From Diplolepis rosae (lineage: Eukaryota; Arthropoda; Insecta; Hymenoptera; Diplolepididae): a stretch of 64,000 nucleotides of DNA. Where the stretch lies: positions 4,389,501 to 4,453,500 of the forward strand of contig JAPYXD010000755.1 in NCBI GenBank assembly GCA_030998225.1, given 5' to 3'. Of the stretch, positions 45,890 through 55,469 are shown piece by piece. A program made the translations under genes and the position numbers. Every line of letters begins with the position of its first letter. The first letter of the stretch is position 1. Under the pieces are notes generated by a model. That model saw only the letters and a program-made list of their open reading frames with translations, was not told the origin of the DNA and made no database searches.

Positions 45890-47840
45890 ACCGATACAGA
45901 GACACATGTGACAAGGCAAGCCAGTCCTGGCATGCCTCATCATTTGCCCTTCCTTCCTGAATTGAAAATAAAGACATTAAAACTCGCGAGGCTTGGGAGG
46001 CTTCCCTCTATGGATGGGTTGTAAGTAAAAAAAAGATTCTCCAGGCGAAGCTCCCCGAGGGGATTCGACACTTGTCAAATTATTCGTTTGGAGTGAAGTC
46101 CTCGAAGGAATATCCCCGCAGGGATTCCACCACCTTGGACTCTGCTCCAAAACTCAATGTATTTAATTTAATTTAAGGAATACTGTGTTCGATGTGTCCC
46201 CCTAGATGGGAGTTTGCACTACTAATAGTATAAGGTGAGCTAACCAAGCGTTGTAATTTTATGAAAACCCTCCAATTTTTCATTATTATTTTTTTTTTGG
46301 AATTTCTAATTTTTTCCGTAAAAAGAAAAGCCTTTTAACTCCTACCTAAAGGAGGACAGGGAGCATCGGCGATTAAGTTCTTTAAAGGTCAGGTGTGGTG
46401 ATGCTAAAAGGCACGTCACCTGACTCCGAGCCTCGATCAGTTTGTTGTAAAATATTACCCGGGGCAATATGTCCTCACCTTAATTAGGTGCGGCACCAGA
46501 CTGATTTTTGAGGATCTGCAACCAAGCACATCACCTCGGATCACCGGTTTGGTGCTTAATGAATTATTAAGGCACTATGAGTCATTTAAACCTCGCGATT
46601 TTTTCGTGAAAGTTGAGGCTGAATGTCTTTATTCCTATCACGCTGTTATTTTTGAGAACTTCGTTCTCTTTTTGTATATCATAATAATAAGAAAACTTCA
46701 AAATTAGTATGAAGAAAAGTAACTCTTTTTGTTGTTCTTTTGTATCGATTTTAAGCCCATTTTTGCAAAACCTTAAATTTTAGTGCTTTTTTAGTGAAAT
46801 TTCGAGATTTCACCTTCAAAGAACAGACTGAAGATATTATCCGATCTAAAAATTTGAAAGTGCGCTGAGTTTCGGATTGGACTGGGCCACTTTTCCGCAC
46901 CCAGGCGTTTCCTGGACGTACAATGTTGGTTTTTCGCCCCAGTCTATTGCAGAATTCCCATTAAATATTTACGTTTTAAGACCTTCAGTCAGAAAAAAAG
47001 GCTTTTACGAAAGTGTTTCTGAAAAAAATTGAAAAAAAATCAAAAATTGAAATATTGGTGGCTGACAGTGCACATGAATCTCTACTAATTATTCGAATAA
47101 ACATTTTTATTAAATAAAAATCAGAAAAGTTATTGCATGTTAAAAGTGAAAAAAGTCAATATTTAAATTTTATTTCGCAGTCAAATTAGACGAGACACGA
47201 AAAAACGTTTTAATAGGAAATTATTCACTACAAACAGATCTACAAATTTGAATTACATTATTTCCCAACAAATTTTACGGTGCTTACTATAAATGCTTAT
47301 CCTGCTATGCGCTTTAATATCTCTCCACATAACACTTATATTTCCTCTTTGCAGCTGAATCCACATAAAAAATTATGATACATAATAATTAGACTGTTAA
47401 AAGTGTTCCGTATTAATTACTTGTTTAAGAAGTCAAATAATGTCATTTTTACCGATTTGAAATAACTTTGAAGGTAGTTTTGGATTTTCAGTATTGAATC
47501 AAGATATTTTCCTCTTGCAAAGCATGAATTAAAAATTAATCAATTAAATTTTTTGAATCAATTATTAATAAATATCAATAATTAATGAAATTAAAAATTA
47601 ATAAAAAATTGTATCAAAATTAAAATTGAAAAACAAAGTCCATTTTATTGACATGTATATTAAATTTACTACACCGGTGCATTTTAAATTTGAGTAACGA
47701 TAGTGTATACATACTTTACACCCTTATATATTGAATATAATACAGATTTTACCAAGAGTGTATATTATAGATATGTGTAAAAAAATGTCACACAATTTTG
47801 AATTTTTTAAAATTGTATTGCTTTTGTCAGATTAACTTAC
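45890..47840. other. element 3' region and intronic DNA, no gene seen
   Basis: 45890-46150 has AATAAAG at about 45967 and repeated 'cccgaggggatt'/'cccgcagggatt' blocks, perhaps the Gypsy 3' region. 46340-46600 is moderately GC-rich without open frames. 46956-47018 is the inverted copy of the 3021-3082 repeat. The rest is AT-rich. If the neuroligin gene is intact, all of this is its second intron. Confidence 0.4.
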
Positions 47841-48016
47841 CCATTGCCGGAGAATAGATGTTGAGATAGAGACAATCTTCACTTTGATTTTTCAGGTGAG
47901 GAAAAAGTCTTTTTAAGTATTCAAGTCGTCCTTTTGGCATCCGTTCTAATGCTTTTTCTTCGTTTGAAATATCTGGAAGATTTTGGGGACAAACTGGACC
48001 AACGAAATCAAACAAT
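47841..48016 (-). CDS. Nlg: neuroligin, coding exon 2
   Basis: Neuroligins are postsynaptic single-pass membrane proteins with an inactive esterase-fold ectodomain that binds neurexins. The exon is preceded on the minus strand by ttgtttcag (AG at 48018-48017) and followed by the donor gtaagt (47840-47835). Its 176 nt encode, in phase with exon 1, FDFVGPVCPQ, LPDISNEEKALERMPKGRLEYL and KNQSEDCLYLNIYSPAMG. PVCPQ.LPDI.N...AL.RMP.GRLEYL.RL and NQSEDCLYLN are neuroligin signatures; the EDCLYLN motif and its Cys are general to type-B carboxylesterases. An NQS glycosylation site is present. The exon ends in phase 1. No stop or frameshift is seen. Confidence 0.9.
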
Positions 48017-49379
48017 CTGAAACAATATACTGTTAATTATAAAACATGACTCAAAAAAATTTTGTCTTTTACAACTTTTGTGAAAATTGAACCAGACTTA
48101 CTACTTTTTCTAGGGTGTTTGATATTGGCATGATATTTCTATGAAGGTCGCTATTAATAACAAACGGCTATCATTGTTGACAAGTTCCGTCCTTAAAACC
48201 TCTTCTCTCAAAATATGAGTTACATCCATCCATTAGTTTACAAGTTACAGTGTTTGAAAGCAACCAACCTCCGAATTGTTTGCAAGAATGGAAAAAAGTG
48301 AATTTTGTGTGTTGATTGTGAAGCTTGATAAATATTAATCGGTCTCTGCTTCGCCATATGCACGGAAAGGGGAATGGGCTCGTGGCTGAAAATGAGCCAT
48401 GAGTAGGGCGAGTTTTCTGCTTTAGCCGTCGGCTAGCAGCGGTCTGGCGCGAGGGCCCCTCCACTCCCGAAACAGGCAACCGACCGTCCATGTGTCAAGG
48501 CGAGTGGCGCGCCGATCACGTGGCAACCAGAGAGCCCATTTCCCTTTCCTTGTGGAATGGTTCAGTAGTGGTTGACTGAATTTTGTTGTGGTCGTACTAG
48601 TGCAGAAACCATACCAAGTTCGGAATCACGTGATGGTTCAAAACAGTGGGTTAAACCTAGTGAAAGTGCACCAAAGCGTCCGAAAACGCAATCGATTGGG
48701 AAAGTTATGGCTAATGTTTTTGGGATGCACATGGAGTAATCTTCATCCACTACCTTGAAAACGAAGGATGATTACTGGAGTATATGTTATTTTGCTGCAC
48801 TATTGGATCGATTGGTTGGTGAAATCAGGAAGAAACGGTCACATTTGAAGAAGAAACAATCGTTTTTCATGATGAAAATACAACATCTCAGACATTGAAC
48901 ACTGCTCAGTAAAAAAGCATAAATTGGTTTTCGAATCACTTCCGCATCCACCGTTTTCTCCGACCTGGCCCCCAGCGACCAGTATATGTTCCTAAAACTC
49001 ACGAGATGGCTGTGTGGTAGGCGTTTTGCGTTAAACAATTGTATTTTGTATTTTTTTAGAATAATTTTTATTAATTTTAACTAAATAGGAAACAGAAGAG
49101 TATTTTAAATGGTTTGACAAATCGTATCATTTGGAAGGCATAGATAAGTTGAAAGATCGTTGGACTCGTTGTATCGAACTAAAAGGAGATTAGACTGTGA
49201 AATAAAACCGATTTTTGCCAAAAAAATTAATTCTTGTACATTTTATCATGTTAATATGAAACACCCTGACACGAAACGCAGAAAATCATTGCTAACAGAG
49301 CTTTTGGTTGCATGTTAAGTTTTTAGGCTGCTTAAGCAAGTGTATATTTGATGAGCTTTGTGTTGATTATTTAACAAAC
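48017..49379 (-). other. neuroligin intron 1
   Basis: Bounded by GT at 49379-49378 and AG at 48018-48017, length 1363 bp, with most of it occupied by a mariner in the opposite orientation (48112-49267). Confidence 0.8.
48112..49267 (+). mobile_element. mariner in neuroligin intron 1
   Basis: Ends AGGGTGTTTGATATTGGCAT and its complement at 49267 give imperfect inverted repeats of about 27 bp. The transposase pseudogene starts MEKSEFCVLIV at 48291. A GC-rich stretch at 48360-48530, unlike mariner, replaces the DNA-binding half. Then follow VKPSESAPKRPKTQSIGKVM (about 48640-48710), LDRLVGEIRKKRSHLKKKQ (about 48800), a damaged third-aspartate motif (about 48960), an insertion of AT-rich DNA at 49040-49080, and the C-terminal EEYFKWFDKSYHLEGIDKLKDRWTR up to 49190. 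Confidence 0.85.
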
Positions 49380-49746
49380 CTTACTCCATCCCACGGGCTT
49401 GGTGCCCTCGTTGGAGAAAATCTATTGTTTCCTACAGGTGGCGTTGCGTATGGTATACCAAGATATACGTCGATTGGTTTCAAGAATTTCACATATTCAA
49501 AAGACTTAATTAGTCCTTGAGTCTTGCCATATCTTGTTATGACAATCCGTGGATTAAGTTTCGTTTTTATAGCACGTAAACCGGAAAACGAGACAAAAAA
49601 AAATACAAAAATAATGAAAAATTTAATCATGACACATTCTACACGATTACGCTTACACTGATTTTTCTTTCGAAGTGTATGATTTAGATTTGAACTTTTT
49701 CGTTTGCTTCCATGATTTCCAATTTGTTAAGTTCCCTGCGTTTTCT
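49380..49746 (-). CDS. Nlg: neuroligin, first coding exon (with 5' UTR)
   Basis: ATG at 49630; 251 coding nt (83 codons plus 2 nt) up to an AG|GTTTGT donor at 49380/49379. An alternative donor at 49385/49384 (gtaagg) has a better consensus, but only the former joins exon 2 in frame (giving WDGVR-LFDFVGPVCPQ). Residues 1-20, MIKFFIIFVFFFVSFSGLRA, are a clear signal peptide. Then follow VITRYGKTQGLI and DVYLGIPYATPPVGNNRFS, the conserved start of the esterase fold. The UTR may begin at an acceptor (ttgattgcag) ending at 49747. A short upstream ORF lies in the UTR. Confidence 0.88.
49684..49713 (-). promoter_or_regulatory. upstream ORF in the neuroligin leader
   Basis: ATG at 49713 encodes nine residues and stops at TAA 49686-49684, 53 nt before the neuroligin ATG. 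If transcribed as part of the leader it could lower translation. This is inferred from sequence only. Confidence 0.4.
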
Positions 49747-50215
49747 GCAATCAAAGTTCAAAAATATTTAGTAAGGTAACATTGGACTTCATTATTTATT
49801 ATACATTATTGTTTTCAAAAAAGATTTTGGTTTTATGTCTTTGTCTTTTTCAAATTTTGGCACATAATATCTTTTAAAAGGACAATCAAGTCGAGAGTCT
49901 GAGAAAAGGGACCTCAGCGTCCAAAAATCATTTTTTGGATTATTGTCTTTTTAGATTAATTAAACGTCCCTCTTCGAAATTATGAAATTTGTCAAAGTGA
50001 GATTTCTTTAAAATTTGCTTTGAGTGATGTTTGCCATTAAATCATGAATCGTTCACCACTCAAACAACGCTTCAAATTTGTAGTCGCTCTGCGATGGATA
50101 AATTTCGTACCATTTATGCATTGCTATCCATATTTCTTTTGAAATGAGGAAAGACCTGGCGTTTCGGTGAATGGTTTGCGATATTGACACATATTCAATA
50201 CATTTTAGTTTCTAA
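49747..50215. other. region upstream of neuroligin exon 1; no gene seen
   Basis: No open frame or motif. It could be intron (if the leader is spliced at 49747) or promoter. Confidence 0.35.
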
Positions 50216-50219
50216 AAAT

Positions 50220-50565
50220 GCAGCAGTTAAACTTTGACATCTCATAGTCTCAACAGGATGGTGCTATGGGCCACATAGTCACCAAAACCATCAGTTTATC
50301 AAAAGGACAATTTGGTGACAACGTTATGTTAAGAAATAGTCCATTAAATTGCTCTCCAAGATCGTGTGATTTGACGCCACCAGATTATTTTTATGGGGTA
50401 GGTTACATCCATGACTTATGTTGACAAACCAACTCTAGCAGCATTGGAGGTCAATATTAACCAAGCCATTAATGAAATAAGGCCAGAAATCTTAGACAAA
50501 AGTGGTCAAAGATGGGACTAATCAGACATCCCGGAGATCATTTTTGAATAATAAATGGTATTGAA
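50220..50565 (+). pseudogene. Tc1/mariner-type transposase C-terminal fragment
   Basis: The frame around 50235 reads FDIS-x-SQQDGAMGHIVTKT, then SPRSCDLTPPDYFYG, and after a shift YVDKPTLAALEVNINQAINEIRPEILDK. QQDGAxxH carries the second and CDLTPxDYF the third catalytic acid of a Tc1-like group distinct from the mariners elsewhere in the window. N-terminal parts are absent. Confidence 0.75.
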
Positions 50566-50739
50566 TTTTCTTTCACAAAAAAATTAATAAAAAAATCTTT
50601 TCAGCAATTTTCTTAGCAAAACGCATTAGTGTCCTTGTTATATGTGCAATTTTTTATATCATTTTGTATCACAATGTTTACCCGTCACACGGGAAATTTT
50701 TTAAGTTTCTTCCCTTGTATTTTTATAGAAATAAATTCA

Positions 50740-50768
50740 CTGATGAGGACTCCAATCTGAGTTGAAAC
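50740..50768 (+). ncRNA. hammerhead-ribozyme-like motif
   Basis: CTGATGAG, a GACTC/GAGTT stem II with loop CAATCT, and GAAAC occur in exact hammerhead order. A weak stem III (acguuu/aaacau) follows. A possible short stem I hairpin (gaa-ataaa-ttc) precedes box 1 after ttttata. Box 1 and box 2 are canonical, unlike the Penelope copies. Such motifs mark ends of Penelope-like elements and retrozymes; no RT is attached here. Confidence 0.55.
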
Positions 50769-50959
50769 GTTTGAAAACATGAAACTTTGAGTTACATTTT
50801 TTCTGGACCCTGAGGCCAGGTAAGAACATCAACAATATTTGAATATTATTATCACTAAAGGGTCGATACAAGTCCTAATCATTAATATGAAATATTATTT
50901 CAACTTTTAAACTTAAAATTTCAATAAAATAGATTTGTTAGATCACAAATGGATTTGAC

Positions 50960-51890
50960 AGTATTGATATTGAACGAAGATTGGCTGCAACTTCTGCACT
51001 GCGAAGAAATAAAAATTCGGATTATTTAAAAACCGAAGAATCAACTAATAACAATATAAATAATAAAACCACCCGATTCAACGTAGGACGTGAAAATGAA
51101 ACTATTTGTTTAATTTGTAAAAAACCAGGTCACACAACTGAAAAATGTTTTCATTTAAGTAGAGCTCAAAATGCAGTTCTTAATAATAAACAAAAAAATT
51201 TTTTGCATCCTAACCAACAAGGATATAGTAATTTCAATGTTCAAAGAAGTAATAATAATAATAATTTTTCAAGAAACAATTACAATAATTTTCCGAATAA
51301 CAATTTTTTATGAAATAAAAATTATGATTTTAATAACCCAGGAAACAAAAAACCATTCACTTACGTTAAATTTGAATGGGCTTTGAGGTCTTCTGAATTG
51401 CCTATATGTCACTGGAAATTTCAGCATTAACAGATTGAAAACCAATATTTCCGATAGAAAATAATGTATTTAAAGTGAATAATCGTTTACAATACAATTC
51501 GTATTCTGTTTTTATTGTATTTCTCTTATTCAGAGTGACCTTTTAAGACTTCCATTTACTTTGGTAACTGATCACAAACCTCTAGTTTGGTTCCAAAATT
51601 CTAAAGTCCCTTGTTCACGAGTTTCACGTTGGAGATTAAAGCTCGAAGAATATGATTTTGATGTAATTTACAAAGCAGGAAAAATGAATGTAAACACAGA
51701 CGCTCTCTCAAGAAACCCTATTGATGATAACAAAGAGAAATCAAAATATTTACAAGTTGATGACAATGATACTTTCATGATTTCTCAAGAAAAAATGTTT
51801 TCCAAGAAAACTTTTAAAAGAAATAAACAAGAAAACTCTAAAAATGAGGTAAGACCTTCAAAACGAAGCAACTTGAATCCAGGAATCGTA
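50960..51890 (+). pseudogene. Gypsy (errantivirus-like) gag and RNase H remnant
   Basis: The open frame 50981-51313 holds a zinc knuckle CLICKKPGHTTEKCF (CX2CX4HX4C) and an Asn-rich tail, so it is a nucleocapsid. A large deletion removes protease and RT. From about 51545 RNase H and the linker follow: VTDHKPLVWFQNSKVPCSRV, RWRLKLEEYDFDVIYKAGK and NTDALSRNP. This order and spacing is typical of Gypsy/errantivirus pol. Confidence 0.8.
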
Positions 51891-52430
51891 CCAGACTACT
51901 ACTGTGATGTCGGGTCGTCGTCTGGGAGGCCATTTCCTAGAGGACCCTGAGCAGCACTCAGTCAGGAGCACCTGACGCTGAGTGCGCACTCGCACCGAGA
52001 GCTGACCATGGGAGCACCCATCCGTCAAGGCACGGTCCGGTTCCTCCAGGTATGGGGTCGGTCGGTACAGAGATACCCTTCTATGGGAGCACCCATCAGA
52101 AAAGGCATCTCCTGCCGTCCGTCCAGTACGACGCTCTGTTGTGACCCGGCTCGCCGCCCCCGGCAAACTGCCGTCAGTGATCCCACAACGTGGGAGCTGG
52201 CGGCCCACACCATAGACCCAACAGCTCATGGCTTCTTCCTCGCACGACTGCCATAGGTTGGTTGAGTGAGGAAGACACAATGAGCTCGAAGCATCTATGG
52301 TGGGGGCCTCCAGCTCCCACGTTCTGGGATCACTGACTGCCGTTCCAGTGCTGCGGTCCTTCCCTATATCTCGTTCGTACGAGGTGGGGGACCGCTGCGC
52401 GCGCTGCTCCGCGTAAGCGGGGGAAGTTGT
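51891..52430. other. GC-rich insert with an inverted repeat
   Basis: Compositionally unlike its flanks. 'actgccgtcagtgatcccac' with 'aacgtgggagctgg' at 52167-52203 recurs inverted at about 52310-52348, giving ~40-bp arms about 100 bp apart. 'gggagcacccatc' occurs twice (52010 and 52086). No gene is recognised; probably a non-coding mobile element. Confidence 0.45.
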
Positions 52431-52439
52431 GACGTGTGT

Positions 52440-52665
52440 GCAGGGATGTACACTTCGTTACAAGGTGAATACGGTGGTTGGGGAACGATATTTGTTGAAG
52501 TTTTGACGAAATGATCGCGTAAAACCAGTGCCGTGTGTGATGGTGCATTATCATGCATAAATGTTGTCCCATAAATCTGGCCTTTTTCTGCAAACATCTT
52601 CACACTAATGAATGTTTTGATGTGAAATTTGGCACAGATGTCACTAACAGTACTACCAAATTATG
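52440..52665 (-). pseudogene. mariner transposase fragment
   Basis: Minus strand, from about 52610 leftward: KGQIYGTTFMHDNAPSHTAL contains the second-aspartate motif HDNAPSH, followed by VPQPPYSP, the beginning of the third, where the GC-rich insert begins. Confidence 0.8.
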
Positions 52666-52726
52666 GAAAAAAAAATTTCAGTTTCGAAAATCCCGGGAAG
52701 TTTAAATTTAAAATTCACCTTTCAAT

Positions 52727-53385
52727 TTGATCACAGTAGTATTAACTATTGACTCAAAAATTCCAGAATATTTTCAGGAATTTCTTAGTGAAGAATTATT
52801 TAGTGAGATTGGTAAGAATATTTTAAAATATACAAATTTATTCAAAAATGTGGCTTCAAGACTTATTTTTATGACAATATTTTTATTAAGTTCAATGTTT
52901 TCCAAAAAATACGACAATTTATCATGGAAAACTATTACTACAAGAGCTCAAAAGAGAATAGAGCAAGAAAAAGCAAAAAATTTGAATCGAAATGAAACTC
53001 AAGAAAAATTAGACGAAAATTTTTCTTCTAAACCTCTTGTGAAAAAACCACGAGGTAGGCCAAGAAAAAATCTACTTACAAATTTGAAAAATATTCCCTC
53101 TCAAACAAAAAGAAAGAGAGGTAGACCAAGAGAAAAAATATTTGAAAACGAATTACCAGAAATAAATGTGCAAAAGGGAAGCCGAACAAAAGTAGAATCA
53201 GATTCCGACTCTGATCCTGATTATTTAGATTATTTGAAACAAACTCAAGCAAAAAAAAAAGAACAAGAATGCCAAGAAGCACAAAAATATTAATGGATTC
53301 CAAAGCAAAGAAAGTGAAAATTATTTTTCAACCTCAGAAGATGAAATCAACGACATTGCAACCTCACACGAAGAAAATGATGGAT
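52727..53385 (+). pseudogene. AT-hook-containing segment, probable Gypsy pol linker
   Basis: 188 residues are open to 53293. Two AT-hook motifs, KKPRGRPRKN (residues about 104-113) and RKRGRPREK (about 124-132), are DNA minor-groove binders. The upstream TTRAQKRIEQEKAKN resembles the segment between RNase H and integrase in Gypsy pol. A C-terminal acidic Ser/Asp run (SDSDSDPDYLDYL) precedes the stop, and the next frame continues with STSEDEINDI to a stop at 53386. It may belong to the 50960 element or be an independent chromatin-type protein; I lean to the former. Confidence 0.45.
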
Positions 53386-53576
53386 GAATAAAAAAAAATA
53401 ATAAAAGACAAAATATCTTTACCTTAATTATAAAAAAATATGTATACATATACAATTTGAACAAAATATAGAAATTTTATTTTGTCGATAAATGGTAAAA
53501 ATAAAAAATACATATATAAAATTTATATAAAAATATATACAAGCAAACAAAAAACATCATAAAATTTAGATATAAC
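53386..53576. other. AT-rich spacer
   Basis: No coding signal; runs of A and T with a TATA-like stretch. It ends where the dsRBD-like frame opens. Confidence 0.4.
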
Positions 53577-55018
53577 AAATTATTCCAGATATAATAGATC
53601 AAATTCATCGCAAACGCATAGATGATCACATTATTCAATTCAAATCTAACATCTTAAGAATGTCGAATGTTCCTATTATAACCTTACTAAACAAAATTAT
53701 TCAACAAAGAGGAGATCCACCCGTCATTTATGAGATACTCATTGAACAAACCAATAATAATGAATGTTTATTTCACGTTAATTTACAATATAAAAATTAT
53801 ATAATAATAAATAGTGGCAAAGATAAAGAAAATGTAAAGCAAAAGGTAGCACAAAATTTATATAATGCCTTGATTAATGAATCAAAGGAAACAAATCAAA
53901 ACGTCCTACCAAATTCTATTAGTAAAAATTGCAAAAAATTAAACGAAATTTTCACTCAAAATAAATTTGAGTATCCATAATATACAGTATTACGAATAAA
54001 AACCTAATCAAAAGACTCAACATACATAGCAATTTGTTTTATTAATGATATTAAACGAATAGGAATTGCAAACACAATAAAAACAGCAAAGGATTTCGCA
54101 GCTATAAAAATGATAAATTCTCTTTTGCAAAAAGATAAAAAATGCGGAGTAAATTTAATAAACTCACTAGAACATTTGCATGTTACAATCGAAGAATCAC
54201 CTATAAATGGTCCAAAACCTTCAACAAGTGGTCAGGTAACAAAATCAAATACATCCAATGACAGTCGTTTTATAAATATAAATCCTTATAAAATAAAAAG
54301 AAATAATATTTCTGCTACATCGCCTTTTTCTGGAAAAAGCTTTAAGAAATGTTTTAAATGCAGATATAGACCCCCCAATCAGTACAATAAATTCTAACAT
54401 AAGTATTCTACACTGATTCAGGAAATCATCTATAATGGAGCATTACTATGATGAGTCTACCCACGTGCGAAGTTACAAAAACAGATATGTAGAACAGACT
54501 CTCTGGGACTTTATAACCACGTGGAAATTTTGAGAAATTGTACGATAAAATATGGGTTACCGTTACCACAATACATCGTTTATCCTGATCCAAATTCAAA
54601 AACCAAATCATTTTTTCTTGCTCAATTTAATACAAACGATCATTTTGCTGTACAAGCGGGTCCTACAAGCGAGTTAGCCGAAAATAGAGCTACTTTAAAA
54701 TTACTACAACTACTAATAAGATCTTATGATTGTTGCGATGAGGATTTTTATAATAATACATGTAATGAAACAAAAAAAACAAAGAACCAAAGTGTTCAAA
54801 CTGATTCAAGACCGAAATTAGTATCATGGAAAAATTCATGTAGACATTGTAACACTCAAATGCATGCTACAAAAGAGTGCCGTAGACGGAATGTTTTTAA
54901 AGCTGATAAATCAACACAATTTCCCCCTCCACTACCACCACGAAACTCCTCAACATTTAGTAGTCTATTTTCCCCTTTTTTCCAAAAAACATCTAGACGT
55001 AAATCCAACCATATGTAA
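53577..55018 (+). pseudogene. protein with three dsRNA-binding-like domains and a CCHC knuckle
   Basis: One frame runs from 53577 to 55018, broken only by stops at 53978, 54005, 54395, 54449 and 54452. Domain 1 (53669-53875) has TLLNKIIQQRGDPPVIYEIL, a middle strand region and KQKVAQNLYNALI, the alpha-beta-beta-beta-alpha pattern of a dsRBD. Domain 2 (53936-54133) has LNEIFTQNKFEYP, YIAICFIND and TIKTAKDFAAIKMINSLL, the last being the AK..AA..M..L helix. Domain 3 (54521-54720) has ILRNCTIKYGLPLPQYIV and LAENRATLKLLQLL. A knuckle CRHCNTQMHATKEC (CX2CX4HX4C) is at 54839-54880, then a PPPLPPRN tail. Three dsRBDs recall Loquacious/R2D2/PRKRA; the knuckle recalls retroviral Gag. It lies between pol-like debris and an env-like start. 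Confidence 0.55.
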
Positions 55019-55060
55019 ACATCCAATTTTATCCAATACTAATCCTTTTTTCTTTTTCAG

Positions 55061-55469
55061 CCTTTCGAGAAGCATAATTAAATTCCTATACCAACTACCT
55101 TCTGGCCTATACTTGATGTTAATTCTGTTTCACACTTCTAAAGCAGAAAATTTGTATATCAATTCATAATTTTATCACTCATCTGGTATTTATTTCGAAC
55201 CAATTTCAAAAATACGTCTATTTTCCAAAAATTATAATTTTATCTCTTATTTTGACATTTTGCAACCAGGAAACTTAAAATATAAAATAGTAGATATTTC
55301 TCACAAACTTTATGAACATTGTATACTTACAAATATCGCAAATAACTGTAATATATATAATCACCACACTGAGCTTGAATTTATGGAAAAACGTATAAAT
55401 TATTTTCTGGGAGAAATTTCAATTATATCCAGACGAGCTCATAAAATCACTAAAATTCCCAAAAAATAG
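55061..55469 (+). pseudogene. env-like N-terminal fragment
   Basis: The sequence tttttctttttcag ending at 55060 is a strong splice acceptor, as expected before a spliced env. The frame then shows a hydrophobic leader (FLYQLPSGLYLMLILFH, about 55084-55134), a TAA at 55167, and GIYFEPISKIRLFSKNYNFI, the G-[IL]-[YF]-x5-K-[IV] strand pattern that begins insect errantivirus envelope proteins, followed by spaced cysteines (HCILTNIANNC). It stops at 55467 and later Env domains are not found. Envelope proteins mediate cell entry; this copy is truncated and interrupted. Confidence 0.5.
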
